This document shows, in pieces, positions 62,531 through 64,000 of a stretch of 64,000 nt of DNA. The position numbers and the translations under genes were made by a program. Source of the DNA: Albimonas marina (GTDB taxonomy: Bacteria; Pseudomonadota; Alphaproteobacteria; Rhodobacterales; Rhodobacteraceae); contig NZ_JARHUC010000004.1 in assembly GCF_029223255.1 (NCBI RefSeq), positions 668,161 through 732,160 of the forward strand, given 5' to 3'. The notes under the pieces are model-generated. The model did not search any database, was not told where the DNA came from, and saw only the letters and a list, made by a program, of their open reading frames with translations. How positions within the stretch are numbered: the first letter of the stretch is position 1; each line of letters starts with the position of its first letter.

Positions 62531-63553
62531 ATGCACAGGAAATCCGACCCGAAATTCACGCGCGGGATGCTGATTTTGGCGCCGCTGGCAAGGGCATTCA
62601 CCGCGCGGGGCGGCGATATCGAAGCGCTGCTGGTCCGACACGGGATTCCCCTCGGCGCGCTGAGCGACCCCGCGATGCTCGTTGAGGCGTCCGCCTGCTA
62701 TTCGGCTCTGGAGGACATGGCGGAAACGCTCGGCGATCAGCATTTCGGCGCGAAGGTGGCGATCGAAACCGCCGGGAAAGGAACGCCCGCGTTCCGGGAC
62801 TCGGTAACCCACGCCATCAACCTTGGAGACTTTCTGTCCCGCCTGGTGGTGGAAGTCTCGAAGCAGGTTGATAACGTGCGGTATTCCGTGTCGATCACCC
62901 CGGGCATTGCGGCCTTCGAAATCCACCGCGCCGTGAGCATGCCCGAGCCGTCCACGCAACTCGATGCAATCGGCGTCTCCCTGTATGTCACCTTGATCCG
63001 GAAGGGGATCGGGGACGCCTTCGACCCGAAAGACATCCTGATCACGGTGCCGTCCACCCGGGGGCTTCTGCCGGGTTTTCTTCCGAAACAGGCGCTGATC
63101 ACATCGCAGATCGACGGCTTGCGGATTTCATTTCCGCCGCACTGGCTTTGGGCACCATTCTCGCTGGACTGGGACCTGGTGGAAAAGTCACGAGCGGAGT
63201 TTGCCTCAGATGGCGCCAGCGAAGCGACCCTTACCTATCTTCGCGGCATGCTGAAGGACAACATCGCTTATCAGGATCTGACACTGAACGACTTCGCCTC
63301 GATCTGCCGCATGCATCCACGCCGCATCCAGCGCACCCTGTGGGCGCAGGGCACCTCCTACAGTCAGATAAAGGATGACGTGCGCCAGAGTATCACGGAA
63401 GACCTCTTGTCGAACACGACCCTACGCATCGCGCAAATTGCCCTTCAGGTAGGTCTCTCCGGCCCGGCTGCCCTCGACCGGGCATTCAAGCGATGGACCG
63501 GCAAGACGCCGACACACTTCAGAGCAGGCTCGAAGCTCAAAGGGGTTGAATAG
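62531..63553 (+). CDS. AraC-family regulator divergent from the beta-lactamase gene
   Basis: A 340-aa AraC/OruR-type regulator with an N-terminal Arabinose_bd-like domain and C-terminal helix-turn-helices (LTLNDFASICRMHPRRIQRTLWAQGTSYSQIKDDVR and LRIAQIALQVGLSGPAALDRAFKRWTGKTPTHFR). It starts 193 bases from the divergent class A gene. Beta-lactamase genes are more often controlled by LysR-type AmpR, so AraC control would be unusual. The start at 62531 avoids a long non-conserved N-terminal stretch. A terminator follows. Confidence 0.9.
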   Translation: MHRKSDPKFTRGMLILAPLARAFTARGGDIEALLVRHGIPLGALSDPAMLVEASACYSALEDMAETLGDQHFGAKVAIETAGKGTPAFRDSVTHAINLGDFLSRLVVEVSKQVDNVRYSVSITPGIAAFEIHRAVSMPEPSTQLDAIGVSLYVTLIRKGIGDAFDPKDILITVPSTRGLLPGFLPKQALITSQIDGLRISFPPHWLWAPFSLDWDLVEKSRAEFASDGASEATLTYLRGMLKDNIAYQDLTLNDFASICRMHPRRIQRTLWAQGTSYSQIKDDVRQSITEDLLSNTTLRIAQIALQVGLSGPAALDRAFKRWTGKTPTHFRAGSKLKGVE

Positions 63554-63568
63554 GATCCCAGGTTAACC

Positions 63569-63589
63569 CGGTGCCGAAGCACCGCTTTT
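63569..63589 (+). terminator. Rho-independent terminator after the AraC gene
   Basis: CGGTGC (63569-63574) pairs with GCACCG (63579-63584) around CGAA and is followed by CTTTT. It lies 16 bases after the AraC stop codon. Confidence 0.85.
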
Positions 63590-63597
63590 CAGGTGGA

Positions 63598-63789
63598 CTA
63601 GCATTGCGCCGCCCCTCGGCATCGCCATTCTTCTACCGCTCGCGCCTGAATCTCCCAACTGTATTCCACGACCGGTGGACATGCCGCCAGGCCGTTCGCT
63701 TCAAAACCCGCCGTCGCGCAGCCGTTCGGCAAGCTCGTCGCGATCGTGAGGACGAGGAGCCGCCGCCTCCAACATTCGGCCTTGGGCAT
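63598..63789 (-). CDS. Phage o-spanin-like lipoprotein (Rz1-like), embedded frame
   Basis: A 63-aa protein from ATG 63789: a hydrophobic start with a lipobox-like end (LLVLTIATSLPNGC), then GLAACPPVVEYSWEIQARAVEEW, a pattern seen in small phage lysis proteins of alphaproteobacterial prophages. It lies inside and beyond the 3' end of another frame (63701-63877) in a different register, the layout of Rz/Rz1 pairs. The last residues (RCRGAAQC) look unlike the family, so the end may be frameshifted. Confidence 0.6.
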   Translation of the reverse strand: MPKAECWRRRLLVLTIATSLPNGCATAGFEANGLAACPPVVEYSWEIQARAVEEWRCRGAAQC

Positions 63790-63877
63790 CAGCGGCCTTC
63801 TCCATGGTTTCAAGGCGTTCGGCAAGGCGTCCCGATCGCTCGCCGGAGCGACGCAGGGCCAGCAGGAACAGAAGGAT
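63701..63877 (-). pseudogene. i-spanin-like gene (Rz-like), 5' end cut by an IS element
   Basis: The open frame reads ILLFLLALRRSGERSGRLAERLETMEKAADAQGRMLEAAAPRPHDRDELAERLRDGGF, the end of a membrane segment plus the coiled coil and C-terminus of a phage i-spanin-like protein. At 63878 the sequence changes to an IS3-type terminus, so the insertion removed the N-terminus within the membrane segment. The o-spanin-like gene is embedded in its 3' half. Confidence 0.65.
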
Positions 63878-64000
63878 TGAACCGCTCCGGGTCTGCCGGA
63901 GGCCGATGTTCGTTAGCTACGCGGCCACATCGCGCGTTTCCAGCGCAGCGTGGAATGCGGCTTCGGCTTCTGCGGGCGGCACATTGCCTATGGGCTCGAG
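63878..64000 (-). mobile_element. 3' end of an IS3-family insertion sequence (continues beyond window)
   Basis: From 63878 the sequence TGAACCGCTCCGGGTCTGCC resembles the terminal inverted repeat of IS3-family elements. The transposase end follows on the - strand. Only the right-hand 123 bases are in the window. Confidence 0.7.
63917..64000 (-). CDS. IS3-family transposase OrfB, C-terminal end only
   Basis: The last 27 codons of a transposase: LEPIGNVPPAEAEAAFHAAL then ETRDVAA and a TAG stop at 63917-63919. The EPIGN(I/V)PPAEAEA pattern closes the DDE transposase of one IS3 subgroup common in alphaproteobacteria. The rest lies outside the window. Confidence 0.75.
   Translation of the reverse strand, partial: LEPIGNVPPAEAEAAFHAALETRDVAA

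Noticed and set aside
1..64000. CRISPR arrays, tRNA and rRNA genes
   Set aside because: No regularly spaced short direct repeats, no cloverleaf-like sequences and no rRNA motifs were noticed. The only tandem repeats found are inside the head-repeat gene and CopA.

Overview
The window comes from a very GC-rich proteobacterial chromosome. The gene content best fits an alphaproteobacterium of the Rhodobacterales or a close relative: an FnrL-type Crp/Fnr regulator with a perfect FNR box, CopA/CopB-type copper resistance, a cytochrome c', an Rrf2-controlled sulfate ABC importer, Tat-exported binding proteins and type I secretion parts. No rRNA, tRNA or CRISPR array was seen. The taxonomic call is inference from gene content; no marker gene is present.

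Layout. 1-7.7 kb holds a partial acyl-CoA synthetase, an enoyl-CoA hydratase, a lytic transglycosylase, a MetX-like hydrolase, an FNR-like regulator with a TTGAT-N4-ATCAA box in its own promoter, and an S33 peptidase-like hydrolase. 7.7-17.4 kb is an amine-catabolism block: class III aminotransferase or phospho-lyase, small-molecule kinase, SDR, copper amine oxidase and a complete polyamine-type ABC importer. 17.5-22.2 kb has a TetR regulator with a perfect operator, divergent from a fused double CoA-transferase, followed by an Old Yellow Enzyme. 22.3-26.9 kb is a copper island (small His-rich protein, cupredoxin, CopA, CopB, then an opposing cytochrome c'). 27.1-34.8 kb is sulfate uptake: Rrf2 regulator, Sbp-CysT-CysW-CysA, an FAD/NAD(P) protein and an SLC13-type permease.

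34.9-41.8 kb looks like an undescribed export system. An ECF sigma factor and its RskA-type anti-sigma factor are followed by an intracellular-looking protein made of YadA-head repeats, then a PrtD-type ABC protein and a HlyD-type adaptor. The same bipartite promoter (TGCATCCA, 16 bases, CGTT) lies in front of both the sigma gene and the repeat-protein gene, so the sigma factor probably drives itself and the exported protein. The ABC protein has a damaged nucleotide-binding domain.

42-57.7 kb is a plastic region. A decayed cassette (Crp relic, DUF3604, PpiC, HupE/UreJ; all broken) on the + strand is followed by a dead IS3 element and a 5'-truncated DUF927 primase/helicase. An intact cassette of the same order (DUF3604, lipoprotein, outer-membrane barrel, PpiC, HupE/UreJ) then lies on the - strand, with a divergent AraC regulator. 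A recombinase C-terminal fragment ends the region.

57.8-63.6 kb, visibly less GC-rich, is a transferred-looking cluster on the - strand: an atypical class A beta-lactamase, a class C-like serine hydrolase and a D-aminoacylase-like amidohydrolase, with a divergent AraC regulator. The window ends in a phage spanin pair cut by an IS3-family element.
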